NCBI GenBank assembly: GCA_030656535.1
Contig: JAUSPL010000513.1
Coordinates: forward strand, 1-8,194
Direction: 5' to 3'
Source of the DNA: Gemmobacter sp.
Lineage (GTDB): Bacteria; Pseudomonadota; Alphaproteobacteria; Rhodobacterales; Rhodobacteraceae
DNA: 8,194 nt
Below the pieces are notes generated by a model. The model saw only the letters and a list, made by a program, of their open reading frames with translations. It did no database searches and had not been told where the DNA came from. Below are positions 1 to 6,354 of this stretch, one piece after another; positions within the stretch are counted from its first letter, which is position 1; every line of letters begins with the position of its first letter. The position numbers and the translations under genes are program-made.

Positions 1-1
1 C

Positions 2-1141
2 GGGGTGATGGACACCGACATTCTGGACCTGATCCGCCTGAACGTCCGGGTGCCCGATCAGGTGCTGGGCGATATCCATGCCAATGTCAGCTGCACCGCC
101 GTTGTCGTGCGCCAGACCATCGACTTCATGCAGACCTATGGTCTGGACACGCTGGAACCCCTTGCGCGCCCGATCCTGGACCAGACCGAGGCCGCCGTGC
201 GCGCCTGTCTGGCCGCCCTGCCCGATGGCGATTACCAAAGCGAGGCCGACGTCGAGGCGCTGGATCAGGTGCGCCGCTTGCGCTGTCAGATCTCGAAACG
301 CGGCGACACGCTTGAGGTGGCGTTTGAAGGCACCGAGGGCTGCATCGGCGCGGGCATCAACGTGCCGTTTCCCTATACCAAGGCGATGGTGCTGTACGCG
401 ATCAAGTGCCTGACCACCCCCGGCATTCCCAACAACGACGGCGCAACCACCCCGATCACGGTGTCGGCGCCGGTGGATTCGATCCTGAATGCGCGGCCGC
501 CTGCGCCGTCTGCCGGGCGTCATGCCATCGGGCATTTCATCGTGCCGCTGGTGTTCGAGGCGCTGGCCCCGATCCTGCCGCAACAGGTTTGCGCGGCCAG
601 CGGATTGATCGACATTCTGACCTTTCAGGGCCGGACCGTGGACGGACAGCCGATGGCGGCCACCTATTTCGCGGCGGGCGGGTTCGGCGCGATGGCGGGG
701 CTGGACGGACGCCAGACCTTGCCGGGGTCCACCAACATGGGGTCGATGTCGATCGAGCTGTTTGAGCCGCTGAGTGACATCACGGTGGAACGCAAACAGC
801 TGCGCGCCGATTCCGGGGGGGACGGCGAATTTCGCGGCGGTGCGGGGCAGACCATCGTGTTGCGCAATGACAGCGGCCACGATCTGACGGTGTTCACGAT
901 GGGCAACCGGACCCAGTTTGCCGCCGAGGGTCTGTTTGGCGGCGAACACGGGGCCCGGCGCGAATACTGGATCGACGATCACCAGATCAGCGGCCAAGGC
1001 AAACACCGGATGCAGCCGGGGCAAAGGCTGCGGCTGGAACAGGCCGGGGGTGGGGGCTATGGCCCCGCCGGTCTGCGTACGCAGGCGGCCCGGGCGCGTG
1101 ACATCGCGAACGGCTTTGTGTCGCCCCCCGCAAAGGACTAG
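2..1141 (+). CDS. hyuB: Hydantoinase B/oxoprolinase family protein, 3' part (5' end outside window)
   Basis: This is the C-terminal part of a HyuB-type subunit. With HyuA, these proteins hydrolyse cyclic amides such as hydantoins, 5-oxoproline or N-methylhydantoin in the cytoplasm, usually using ATP. The frame is open to the left edge, and the first methionine in view (base 5) is only an internal codon: about 378 residues are visible, whereas the family is usually 500-600. Typical family blocks appear in order: NVRVPDQVLGDIHA (residues 13-26), RPPAPSAGRHAIGH (164-177), a glycine-rich stretch with GLDG (224-235), DSGGDGEFRGGAGQ (269-282) and AGGGGYG near the C-terminus (347-353). The family's usual GG.G.R.G.DG block reads GGFGAMAGLDG here, lacking the common arginine. 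The substrate cannot be read from this fragment. The tetR gene starts 3 bases after the stop, so the two are probably co-transcribed. A HyuA partner would be expected to the left, outside the window. Confidence 0.9.
   Translation, partial: GVMDTDILDLIRLNVRVPDQVLGDIHANVSCTAVVVRQTIDFMQTYGLDTLEPLARPILDQTEAAVRACLAALPDGDYQSEADVEALDQVRRLRCQISKRGDTLEVAFEGTEGCIGAGINVPFPYTKAMVLYAIKCLTTPGIPNNDGATTPITVSAPVDSILNARPPAPSAGRHAIGHFIVPLVFEALAPILPQQVCAASGLIDILTFQGRTVDGQPMAATYFAAGGFGAMAGLDGRQTLPGSTNMGSMSIELFEPLSDITVERKQLRADSGGDGEFRGGAGQTIVLRNDSGHDLTVFTMGNRTQFAAEGLFGGEHGARREYWIDDHQISGQGKHRMQPGQRLRLEQAGGGGYGPAGLRTQAARARDIANGFVSPPAKD
1132..1137 (+). promoter_or_regulatory. Ribosome binding site of the tetR gene inside the end of hyuB
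   Basis: AAAGGA sits 7 bases before the ATG at 1145 and overlaps the last sense codons of the upstream gene. It decides the tetR start and suggests that its translation is coupled to that of the hyuB-like gene. Confidence 0.7.
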
Positions 1142-1144
1142 GCA

Positions 1145-1756
1145 ATGGTGCTGCCCCCGTCAGAGACCGGCGAAAAACGCGCTGCGCTCGGTCGGGCGGA
1201 CTGGATCGAGGCGGCCCGGAACGCGCTGGTGTCAGGGGGCATCACGGACGTCAAGGTTGACCGCCTTGCGGTCGATCTTGGCATCAGCCGGGGCAGTTTC
1301 TATTGGCACTTTGCCAGCCGCGCCGACCTGCTGGCGGCCGTGCTGCACCTGTGGGAACAGCGCAACACCCGCCCGTTTCTGGAGGTTGTCGAAAACAACC
1401 AGACCGACCCGCGCCACCAGATGCTGGCCTATTTCGATATCTGGCGGGCGGACGGGTCGTTTGACCCCAAGCTGGATGCGGCGGTGCGCGATTGGGCCCG
1501 GACCGCGCCCGACGTTGCCGCCGCCGTTCTGGATGCTGACGCACGCCGCCTGTCGGTGCTGGAGGTTCTGTTCTTGCGCGCAGGATATGAACCAACCGAG
1601 GCCCTGATCCGCGCGCGGGCCACCTATTACCACCAGATCGGCTATTTCGCCCTGGGCATCCAGCAAACGATGGAAGAGCGATCGGCGCTTTTGCCGATGT
1701 ATTTCCGGGTGCTGACCGGGTTTCCCATCCCGGTCAAACCCCGTGGCGATCCGTAA
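1145..1756 (+). CDS. TetR/AcrR-family transcriptional regulator
   Basis: A 203-aa protein of normal TetR length. The N-terminal helix-turn-helix spans about residues 17-62. It starts with DWIEAARNALVSGGITDVKV and ends with the recognition-helix signature ISRGSFYWHFASRADLL (47-63), the most conserved part of the family. The rest is an alpha-helical ligand-binding and dimerisation domain whose effector I cannot identify. It contains no cysteine, so thiol-based sensing is unlikely. The ATG at 1145 is supported by AAAGGA at 1132-1137, seven bases upstream and lying inside the last codons of the hyuB-like gene. This arrangement indicates co-transcription and possibly translational coupling. The simplest inference is a local, possibly autogenous, repressor of the hydantoinase operon, but no operator is visible in the window. 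The gene ends 80 bases from the convergent decarboxylase stop codon. Confidence 0.92.
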   Translation: MVLPPSETGEKRAALGRADWIEAARNALVSGGITDVKVDRLAVDLGISRGSFYWHFASRADLLAAVLHLWEQRNTRPFLEVVENNQTDPRHQMLAYFDIWRADGSFDPKLDAAVRDWARTAPDVAAAVLDADARRLSVLEVLFLRAGYEPTEALIRARATYYHQIGYFALGIQQTMEERSALLPMYFRVLTGFPIPVKPRGDP

Positions 1757-1777
1757 CAGGGCCTTCGGGCGGTCACA

Positions 1778-1795
1778 GGGCGGCGGACGCCGCCC
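1778..1795. terminator. Hairpin, first copy; possible bidirectional terminator
   Basis: GGGCGGC (1778-1784), loop GGAC, GCCGCCC (1789-1795): a perfect 7-bp GC stem located 21 bases after the tetR stop. Neither strand has a clear T-tract after the stem, so it is not a textbook intrinsic terminator. Its place between two convergent genes makes a 3'-end role likely. Confidence 0.45.
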
Positions 1796-1809
1796 CGCAC
1801 GGGGTCAAT

Positions 1810-1827
1810 GGGCGGCGCACGCCGCCC
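1810..1827. terminator. Hairpin, second copy; probable 3' end structure of the decarboxylase gene
   Basis: GGGCGGC (1810-1816), loop GCAC, GCCGCCC (1821-1827): the same stem as the first copy. It lies 9 bases past the decarboxylase stop when read on the minus strand. It has no T-tract. The two identical stems could also pair with each other. Confidence 0.45.
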
Positions 1828-1836
1828 GGTATGGGG

Positions 1837-4125
1837 TCAATCGGCCACGCAGTCGGCGTAATAGTTGACCACGCCAGCCGCGTCGGCCTCTTGCACCAGA
1901 CCGTGGATATCCGTTTCGAACCCCGGACATTCGTGGGCGAATTCGCGGTTGAACCGCAGGTAATCCACGATGCGCGCGTTGAACACCTCACCGGGGACCA
2001 GCAGGGGAATGCCGGGCGGATAGGGTGTCACAAGGCTGGTGGTGATCCGGCCTTCCAACTCGTCGATCGGCACGCGCTGGGTCTTGCGCTGCGCGATATG
2101 CGAAAACGCGGCGGTCGGGGTCATCGCCGGGTGGTGGTCCGACAGGTAAATCTCGGTCGACAACCGCGCAACATCGTATTTGGCATACAGCGTGTGGACA
2201 TGCTGGCTGAGGTCGCGCAGGCCCATGCCTTCATAGCGCGGATGCTTGGCGCAGAATTCGGGCATCACGCGCCACAGGGGTTGGTTGCGGTCGTAATCGT
2301 CCTTGAACTGCTGCAACGCGGCCAGAAGCGTGTTCCAGCGGCCCTTGGTGATGCCGATCGTGAACAGGATGAAAAAGCTGTAAAGCCCGGTCTTTTCCAC
2401 CACAACGCCGTGTTCGGTCAGGTATTTCGACACGATGGACGCGGGAATGCCGGTGGCATCAAACCGCCCGTCGATGTTCAGGCCGGGGGTGATGATCGTG
2501 GCCTTGATCGGGTCCAGCATGTTGAAGCCCGGCGCCATGTCGCCAAAGCCATGCCAGCTTTCTTCGCCATCACGCTGCACGCCTTCGGAATCGGTACGCC
2601 GCAGCACCCAGTCGGCGGTGCGCCCGATGCCTTCTTCGGTCAGGGCCTCGGGGCCCCAGACCTTGAACCACCAGTCGGTGTCGCCGAATTCGTCATCCAC
2701 CTTGCGCATGGCGCGGCGGAAATCCAGGGCCTCCAGGATGCTTTCTTCGACCAGCGCGGTGCCGCCGGGCGGCTCCATCATGGCGGCGGCAACGTCGCAG
2801 CTGGCAATGATGGAATATTGCGGGCTGGTCGAGGTGTGCATCAGGTAGGCTTCGTTGAACAGATGCCGGTCCAGCTTGGTTTCTTCGGAATCCTGCACCA
2901 GAACGTGGCTGGCCTGGCTGATCCCGGCCAACAGCTTGTGGATCGACTGGGTGGCATAGGTGACGGCATGTTTCGTGCGCCCGCGCTTGCGGCCCATCGC
3001 GTGATAGGTGCCATAGAACGGGTGGAAGGCCGCATGCGGCAACCACGCCTCGTCAAAGTGCAGGTTCTCGACATAGCCGTCCAGCAGGCGCTTGATTTCT
3101 TCGGTGTTGTACAGAACGCCGTCATAGGTCGATTGGGTCAGGGCCATGATGCGCGGCTTGACGGCATCGGCATCGACACCTTGCAACAGCGGGTTTGCGC
3201 GGATCTTGGCGCGGATTGCCTCGGGTTCGAATTCCGACCGGGCGATCGGGCCGATGATGCCCCAGTGGTTGCGCGTGGGGCGCAAGAACACCGGAATCGC
3301 CCCGGTCATGATGATCGCGTGCAGGATCGACTTGTGGCAGTTGCGGTCCACCACGACCACATCGCCGGGTGCCACCGTGTGGTGCCAGACCATCTTGTTC
3401 GACGTGCTGGTGCCGTTGGTCACAAAGAAACAGTGGTCGGCGTTGAAGATGCGCGCGGCGTTGCGTTCCGACGCCCCGATGGCGCCGTTGTGGTCCAGCA
3501 ACTGGCCCAGTTCCTCGACCGAGTTGCACACATCGGCGCGCAGCATGTTTTCACCGTAGAACTGGTGATACATCTGGCCGATCGGGCTTTTCAAAAACGC
3601 GACGCCGCCCGAATGGCCGGGGCAATGCCACGAATACGACCCGTCCTCGGCATATTCCAGCAGCCGCTTGAAGAACGGCGGCTTGATCCCTTCCAGATAG
3701 GTCTTGGCTTCGCGGATGATGTGCTTGGCGACGAATTCCGGCGTATCCTCGAACATGTGGATAAAGCCGTGCAGCTCGCGCAAGATGGCGTTGGGCAGGT
3801 GGCGCGAGGTCTTGGTTTCGCCGTGCAGAAAGATCGGCACATCGGCGTTTTTCCAGCGCACTTCCTCGATGAAGTCGCGCAGGTTTTGCACCACCGGGTC
3901 CATTTCGGGGCCGGGGCTGAATTCCTCGTCATCAATCGACAGCACAAAGGCCGAGGCGCGGCTTTGTTGCTGTGCGAACTGTGACAGGTCGCCATAGCTG
4001 GTGACGCCCAGCACCTCAAAGCCTTCGCGCTCGATGGCGTCGGCCAGCGCGCGGATGCCAAGGCCCGAGGTGTTCTCGGACCGGAAGTCTTCGTCAATGA
4101 TGACGATGGGAAAACGAAACTTCAT
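1837..4125 (-). CDS. Orn/Lys/Arg decarboxylase, AdiA-like (PLP-dependent, fold type I)
   Basis: A 762-aa cytoplasmic PLP enzyme that decarboxylates a basic amino acid (arginine, lysine or ornithine) to agmatine, cadaverine or putrescine. An N-terminal receiver-like wing domain (about 1-130) precedes the PLP domain. Visible signatures are SWHCPGHSGGVAF (165-177), the PLP-phosphate loop TNGTSTSNK (236-244), VVVDRNCHKS (257-266), HFDEAW (356-361, D358 contacting the pyridine nitrogen) and the Schiff-base lysine K397 in SIHKLL. ESWHGF (522-527), LDPIK (537-541) and PYPPGIPLLVPGE (701-713) follow. From memory of E. coli AdiA (755 aa), length and blocks such as HFDEAW and ESWHGF fit the arginine enzyme better than LdcI or SpeF, but the substrate is not proven. 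The frame stays open to 4311. I chose the ATG at 4125 because AAAGGA lies just upstream and family similarity starts there. No amino acid/amine antiporter is in view. Confidence 0.93.
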   Translation of the reverse strand: MKFRFPIVIIDEDFRSENTSGLGIRALADAIEREGFEVLGVTSYGDLSQFAQQQSRASAFVLSIDDEEFSPGPEMDPVVQNLRDFIEEVRWKNADVPIFLHGETKTSRHLPNAILRELHGFIHMFEDTPEFVAKHIIREAKTYLEGIKPPFFKRLLEYAEDGSYSWHCPGHSGGVAFLKSPIGQMYHQFYGENMLRADVCNSVEELGQLLDHNGAIGASERNAARIFNADHCFFVTNGTSTSNKMVWHHTVAPGDVVVVDRNCHKSILHAIIMTGAIPVFLRPTRNHWGIIGPIARSEFEPEAIRAKIRANPLLQGVDADAVKPRIMALTQSTYDGVLYNTEEIKRLLDGYVENLHFDEAWLPHAAFHPFYGTYHAMGRKRGRTKHAVTYATQSIHKLLAGISQASHVLVQDSEETKLDRHLFNEAYLMHTSTSPQYSIIASCDVAAAMMEPPGGTALVEESILEALDFRRAMRKVDDEFGDTDWWFKVWGPEALTEEGIGRTADWVLRRTDSEGVQRDGEESWHGFGDMAPGFNMLDPIKATIITPGLNIDGRFDATGIPASIVSKYLTEHGVVVEKTGLYSFFILFTIGITKGRWNTLLAALQQFKDDYDRNQPLWRVMPEFCAKHPRYEGMGLRDLSQHVHTLYAKYDVARLSTEIYLSDHHPAMTPTAAFSHIAQRKTQRVPIDELEGRITTSLVTPYPPGIPLLVPGEVFNARIVDYLRFNREFAHECPGFETDIHGLVQEADAAGVVNYYADCVAD

Positions 4126-4130
4126 CGGCC

Positions 4131-4138
4131 GTCCTTTC
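4131..4138 (-). promoter_or_regulatory. Ribosome binding site that fixes the decarboxylase start
   Basis: On the minus strand GAAAGGAC lies about 6 bases before the ATG at 4125. No comparable site precedes the in-frame methionine codons farther upstream (for example at 4311), so the 62-codon N-terminal extension of the open frame is not used. Confidence 0.7.
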
Positions 4139-4159
4139 GGTGATCGCCGCAGTTGACTG

Positions 4160-4188
4160 TTCATTCCAGTGCAGGGCCGCCCCGTCAA
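4160..4188 (-). promoter_or_regulatory. Candidate sigma-70-type promoter of the decarboxylase gene
   Basis: Read on the minus strand, TTGACG (4183-4188) is followed after exactly 17 bases by AATGAA (4160-4165). The -35 matches the strong alphaproteobacterial form and the -10 is poor (3 of 6 to TATAAT). Transcription would start about 28 bases before the ATG at 4125, leaving room for the ribosome binding site. Confidence 0.4.
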
Positions 4189-4273
4189 GGCCAAGTCCGC
4201 CCCAGCCCGCCCTGCCCGCAAAACGTTCCGGTGACTGGGGGGCCTATCGTCGGTGTTTTCGCGCCGCAACGGT

Positions 4274-4297
4274 GCGGACCCCGGCGCGGACCCCGGC
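4274..4297. repeat. Perfect 12-bp tandem duplication (two copies)
   Basis: GCGGACCCCGGC occurs twice back to back (4274-4285 and 4286-4297). It lies in the 213-base gap between the amine oxidase stop and the decarboxylase start, upstream of the candidate promoter. Apart from this repeat and the promoter I see nothing else in the gap. A slippage product is the simplest explanation; a paired binding site is possible but unsupported. Confidence 0.7.
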
Positions 4298-4338
4298 GTT
4301 GTGTCAACCATCCCGGCTTGGCGGGCGGCCAGGTCTGC

Positions 4339-5385
4339 CTAAACCCTCATCGTCAAAAGCGCCGCCTCGGCGGATTCCAGCGCGCCTTCCAGATAGCCGC
4401 CGAACTCTGCCGCGACTTCGGTGCCGGCAAGGATCAGGGTGCCACCCCACAGGGCCGTCAGCGGCCTTGGCATGCCATAGGCCGGGTGTGCGTGAACCGG
4501 CTTTCGGTCGGCCTGCGTGGCGGTAAAGGGGTCGGTGGCCCAATCCTTGACGAACAGCTGTGCCGGGGTCGCGGCCTGCGGGCCGAACATCCGGACAAGT
4601 TGTGCGATCAGGTGATGGCGCAGGGCCGGCACATCAGACCGACCCTCGGGCGGTACGCCGATGAACCCGAACAGCGCAAAAGGCCCCCCCGTGGCAGGCG
4701 AGGCGTCATGCACCTCGACCATCGGTCCGCGTCGGCTTGTGGCATCGCCCGAAAGCCCCGCATCGCGCCAGAAGGGGCGGTCATAGACGGCCAGCGCCTT
4801 GGCCTGCCCGGCCATCCATGTTGTCACCGACTGCAGCGTGGCCGTGGCGGCACCTGGCAAGGCGGGGAGAAACCGGATGTCCGCAACAAGGCGCGGCGGC
4901 ATCGCCAGAACGACGCGGTCGGCGTGCAGCCTGTCCCCGGTGGCCAGCGTCGCAACGATCCCCGCATCGGTCTGCGCCAGCGCGGTCACAGCCGCGTTCA
5001 GCCGAAGGTCTTGCGGCGACAGACCCTGCACAAGGGTCTGGATCAGCGCGTCCAGCCCGCCCACCAGCCGCCATGACCCCTGCATCGACGCAAAGCCACG
5101 CCCGCGCTGCACCTGCCCCTGGGCATCCTCGTAGATCAGATCACCTTGGGCGTATTGGTCGAACCTCTGCAACCCCAACCGATCCGTCAGCGCCGCAATC
5201 CGGGGCTGCCCCGGCCAGAACCACGCAGGGCCAAGGTCAAAGGCTGCGCCGCCGAAAGGCTCGGTCAGGATGCGCCCGCCAAACCGGTCACGGGCCTCGA
5301 CAAGGGTATGGTCCTGCCCCCTGCCCTGCAGGCCGTGGGCAACCGCAAGGCCCGACAGCCCGCCACCGATAACAAGAGTGCGCAT
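4339..5385 (-). CDS. FAD-dependent amine oxidase-like flavoprotein
   Basis: A 348-aa protein of the flavin amine oxidase/protoporphyrinogen oxidase-like superfamily. An N-terminal Rossmann fold has the dinucleotide motif VIGGGLSG (5-12), the ribose-binding acid E30 and ARDRFGGRI (31-39), followed by GPAWFWPGQPR (52-62). K196 in KALAVYDRPFW fits the conserved lysine that holds a water near flavin N5 in monoamine oxidases. The C-terminal FAD block GTEVAAEFGGYLEGALESAE (321-340) is typical. Its likely reaction is oxidation of a primary or secondary amine to an aldehyde or imine with release of hydrogen peroxide or transfer of electrons. It is about 100 residues shorter than classical monoamine oxidases (my recollection of family size). 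No signal peptide is seen. It lies upstream of the decarboxylase on the same strand but has its own 90-base leader behind a terminator-like hairpin. AGGG sits about 9 bases before its ATG. The substrate is unknown. Confidence 0.85.
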   Translation of the reverse strand: MRTLVIGGGLSGLAVAHGLQGRGQDHTLVEARDRFGGRILTEPFGGAAFDLGPAWFWPGQPRIAALTDRLGLQRFDQYAQGDLIYEDAQGQVQRGRGFASMQGSWRLVGGLDALIQTLVQGLSPQDLRLNAAVTALAQTDAGIVATLATGDRLHADRVVLAMPPRLVADIRFLPALPGAATATLQSVTTWMAGQAKALAVYDRPFWRDAGLSGDATSRRGPMVEVHDASPATGGPFALFGFIGVPPEGRSDVPALRHHLIAQLVRMFGPQAATPAQLFVKDWATDPFTATQADRKPVHAHPAYGMPRPLTALWGGTLILAGTEVAAEFGGYLEGALESAEAALLTMRV

Positions 5386-5434
5386 GCAATGGGCCCTAGT
5401 ATTCGCGTTTCACCACCCAAAGCCAAGGTGGCAA

Positions 5435-5463
5435 GGGTGCGGCGCAATTCCTGCGCCGCACCC
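5435..5463 (-). terminator. Perfect 12-bp hairpin after the DJ-1/PfpI gene
   Basis: Bases 5435-5446 (GGGTGCGGCGCA) pair perfectly with 5452-5463 (TGCGCCGCACCC) around the loop ATTCC. The hairpin begins 12 bases past the stop of the DJ-1/PfpI gene and precedes the amine oxidase gene. Reading minus, only TT follows the stem, so the T-tract is poor. It is the strongest stem I found in the window and very likely ends the upstream operon or stabilises its 3' end. Confidence 0.65.
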
Positions 5464-5475
5464 CTGTCTGACAGG

Positions 5476-6153
5476 TTATGCCAAAAGCGCCAGCACGTCC
5501 TGAGCCGCCTTGGCCGAAGAGGCCGGGTTTTGCCCCGTCACCAGCTTGCCGTCGCGCAGCACGAAACTGGCCCAGTCTGCCCCCTTTTCATACAGACCGC
5601 CGTTGGACTTCAGCATGTCCTCGACAAGAAAAGGCACGACTTTGGTCAGACCGGCGGCCTCTTCTTCCGTGTTGGTAAAGCCGGTGACGCGGCGACCAGC
5701 GACCAGCGGTTTGCCGTCTGCGCCAAGGGTATGGCGGAACACGGCGGGCGCGTGGCACACGGCACCGATGGGGCGGTCGGCGGCGGCAAATGCCTCGATC
5801 AGGCGCTTGCTGTCGGCGCTCTCGGCCAGATCCCACAGCGGCCCGTGCCCGCCGGGGTAAAAGATCGCGTCAAAGCCCGCCTCGGTCACATCCGCCAGCT
5901 TCAGCGTGCTGGCCAGATGCTTTTGCGCCTGCGCGTCGGCCTTGAAGCGGCGGGTGGCATCGGTCTGCGCGCCGTCTTCATCGCTGGACGGATCAACCGG
6001 CGGCTGACCGCCCAGGGGCGAGGCCAGCGTGATGTCCGCCCCCGCATCCTTGAAGACGTAATAGGGGGCGGCGAACTCTTCCAGCCAAAAGCCGGTCTTC
6101 TTGCCGGTATCGCCCATTTTGTCGTGCGACGTCAGAATCATAAGGATTTTCAT
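5476..6153 (-). CDS. DJ-1/PfpI-family protein (Hsp31-like, class I glutamine amidotransferase fold)
   Basis: A 225-aa cytoplasmic protein of the DJ-1/ThiJ/PfpI superfamily. The nucleophile elbow is AVCHAPA (131-137) with C133 followed by H134, as in Hsp31-type members. The acidic partner is probably E25 or E26 in GFWLEEF (21-27), and YPGGHGPLWDL (99-109) forms the oxyanion region. Related proteins act as glutathione-independent glyoxalases (methylglyoxal to lactate), chaperones or deglycases; which applies here cannot be told from sequence. I chose the ATG at 6153 because GAAAGG lies about 9 bases upstream; the TTG at 6168 would place the ribosome binding site inside the coding region. That site overlaps the stop codon of the preceding 59-codon ORF, suggesting coupled translation. 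It is the last gene of the cluster that begins with tetR and ohr, supporting an aldehyde or electrophile detoxification role. Confidence 0.88.
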   Translation of the reverse strand: MKILMILTSHDKMGDTGKKTGFWLEEFAAPYYVFKDAGADITLASPLGGQPPVDPSSDEDGAQTDATRRFKADAQAQKHLASTLKLADVTEAGFDAIFYPGGHGPLWDLAESADSKRLIEAFAAADRPIGAVCHAPAVFRHTLGADGKPLVAGRRVTGFTNTEEEAAGLTKVVPFLVEDMLKSNGGLYEKGADWASFVLRDGKLVTGQNPASSAKAAQDVLALLA

Positions 6154-6164
6154 GTTGGTACCTT

Positions 6165-6344
6165 TCAAGTGTAGCCAATATTGGTCAGACGCGTGCCATC
6201 AGACAGGGCGAAACCCTGCCAACCGCTGCAGATTGCCACCCGGTCGCCTGCGGGGGTGCCGGTTTCCACAAGGCGCAGCGTATCTGCGGCAAGCGCGCCC
6301 AAGGGACGCCTTGCCTGCCGGTTGGGGGTCATGCTCTGGGTCAT
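6165..6344 (-). CDS. Small hypothetical protein, 59 aa, between yqhD and the DJ-1/PfpI gene
   Basis: I do not recognise this protein. It starts MTQSMTPNRQARRPLGALAA, continues through GDRVAICSGWQGF (33-45) and ends with LTNIGYT. It has a basic, proline-containing N-terminus, a single cysteine (C39), and no membrane segment, signal peptide or obvious metal site. It exactly fills the gap between its neighbours. The ATG at 6344 lies 10 bases after the yqhD stop, preceded by AGGGA about 9 bases upstream. Its TGA overlaps the ribosome binding site of the next gene. By my count 42 of its 59 codons end in G or C, similar to neighbouring genes and consistent with real coding. A second in-frame ATG (codon 5) is an alternative start. 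The longer open frame reaching back to 6416 overlaps yqhD and is less likely. It could instead be a remnant of a larger gene or a non-coding spacer. Confidence 0.5.
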   Translation of the reverse strand: MTQSMTPNRQARRPLGALAADTLRLVETGTPAGDRVAICSGWQGFALSDGTRLTNIGYT

Positions 6345-6354
6345 GTGACCATCC

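Larger units (their letters stand above)
1778..1841. repeat. 32-bp imperfect tandem duplication between convergent genes
   Basis: Two adjacent 32-bp units, 1778-1809 and 1810-1841, match at 28 of 32 positions by eye. Differences are at unit positions 9, 19, 21 and 23. Each unit holds a GGGCGGC/GCCGCCC inverted repeat followed by GGGGTCAAT. The second unit runs into the decarboxylase gene and includes its stop codon (TGA on the minus strand at 1837-1839), so the duplication appears to have arisen from the 3' end of that gene. Confidence 0.85.

Noticed and set aside
1831..3984. A 717-codon open frame on the plus strand, opposite the decarboxylase
   Set aside because: It runs antisense to a gene with clear catalytic motifs, its translation shows no recognisable domain and is rich in His, Gly, Arg and Val, and it has the look of a mirror frame produced by GC-biased third positions. 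It even crosses the duplicated hairpin region.
4126..4311. A 62-residue N-terminal extension of the decarboxylase frame
   Set aside because: It has no ribosome binding site and low-complexity content encoded by the 12-bp repeat, and it overlaps the likely promoter. Family similarity starts at the ATG at 4125, which has a good AAAGGA.
4317..4333. A small inverted repeat just past the amine oxidase stop as a terminator
   Set aside because: Only about four perfect pairs (TGGC/GCCA) and no T-tract; too weak to call.
4153..5076. A 307-codon plus-strand frame opposite the amine oxidase
   Set aside because: It is antisense to a frame with both FAD-binding blocks, its product is compositionally biased and matches nothing I know.
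6154..6168. TTG start at 6168 for the DJ-1/PfpI gene
   Set aside because: This would put the GAAAGG ribosome binding site inside the gene; the ATG at 6153 is correctly spaced and begins the conserved KILMIL strand.
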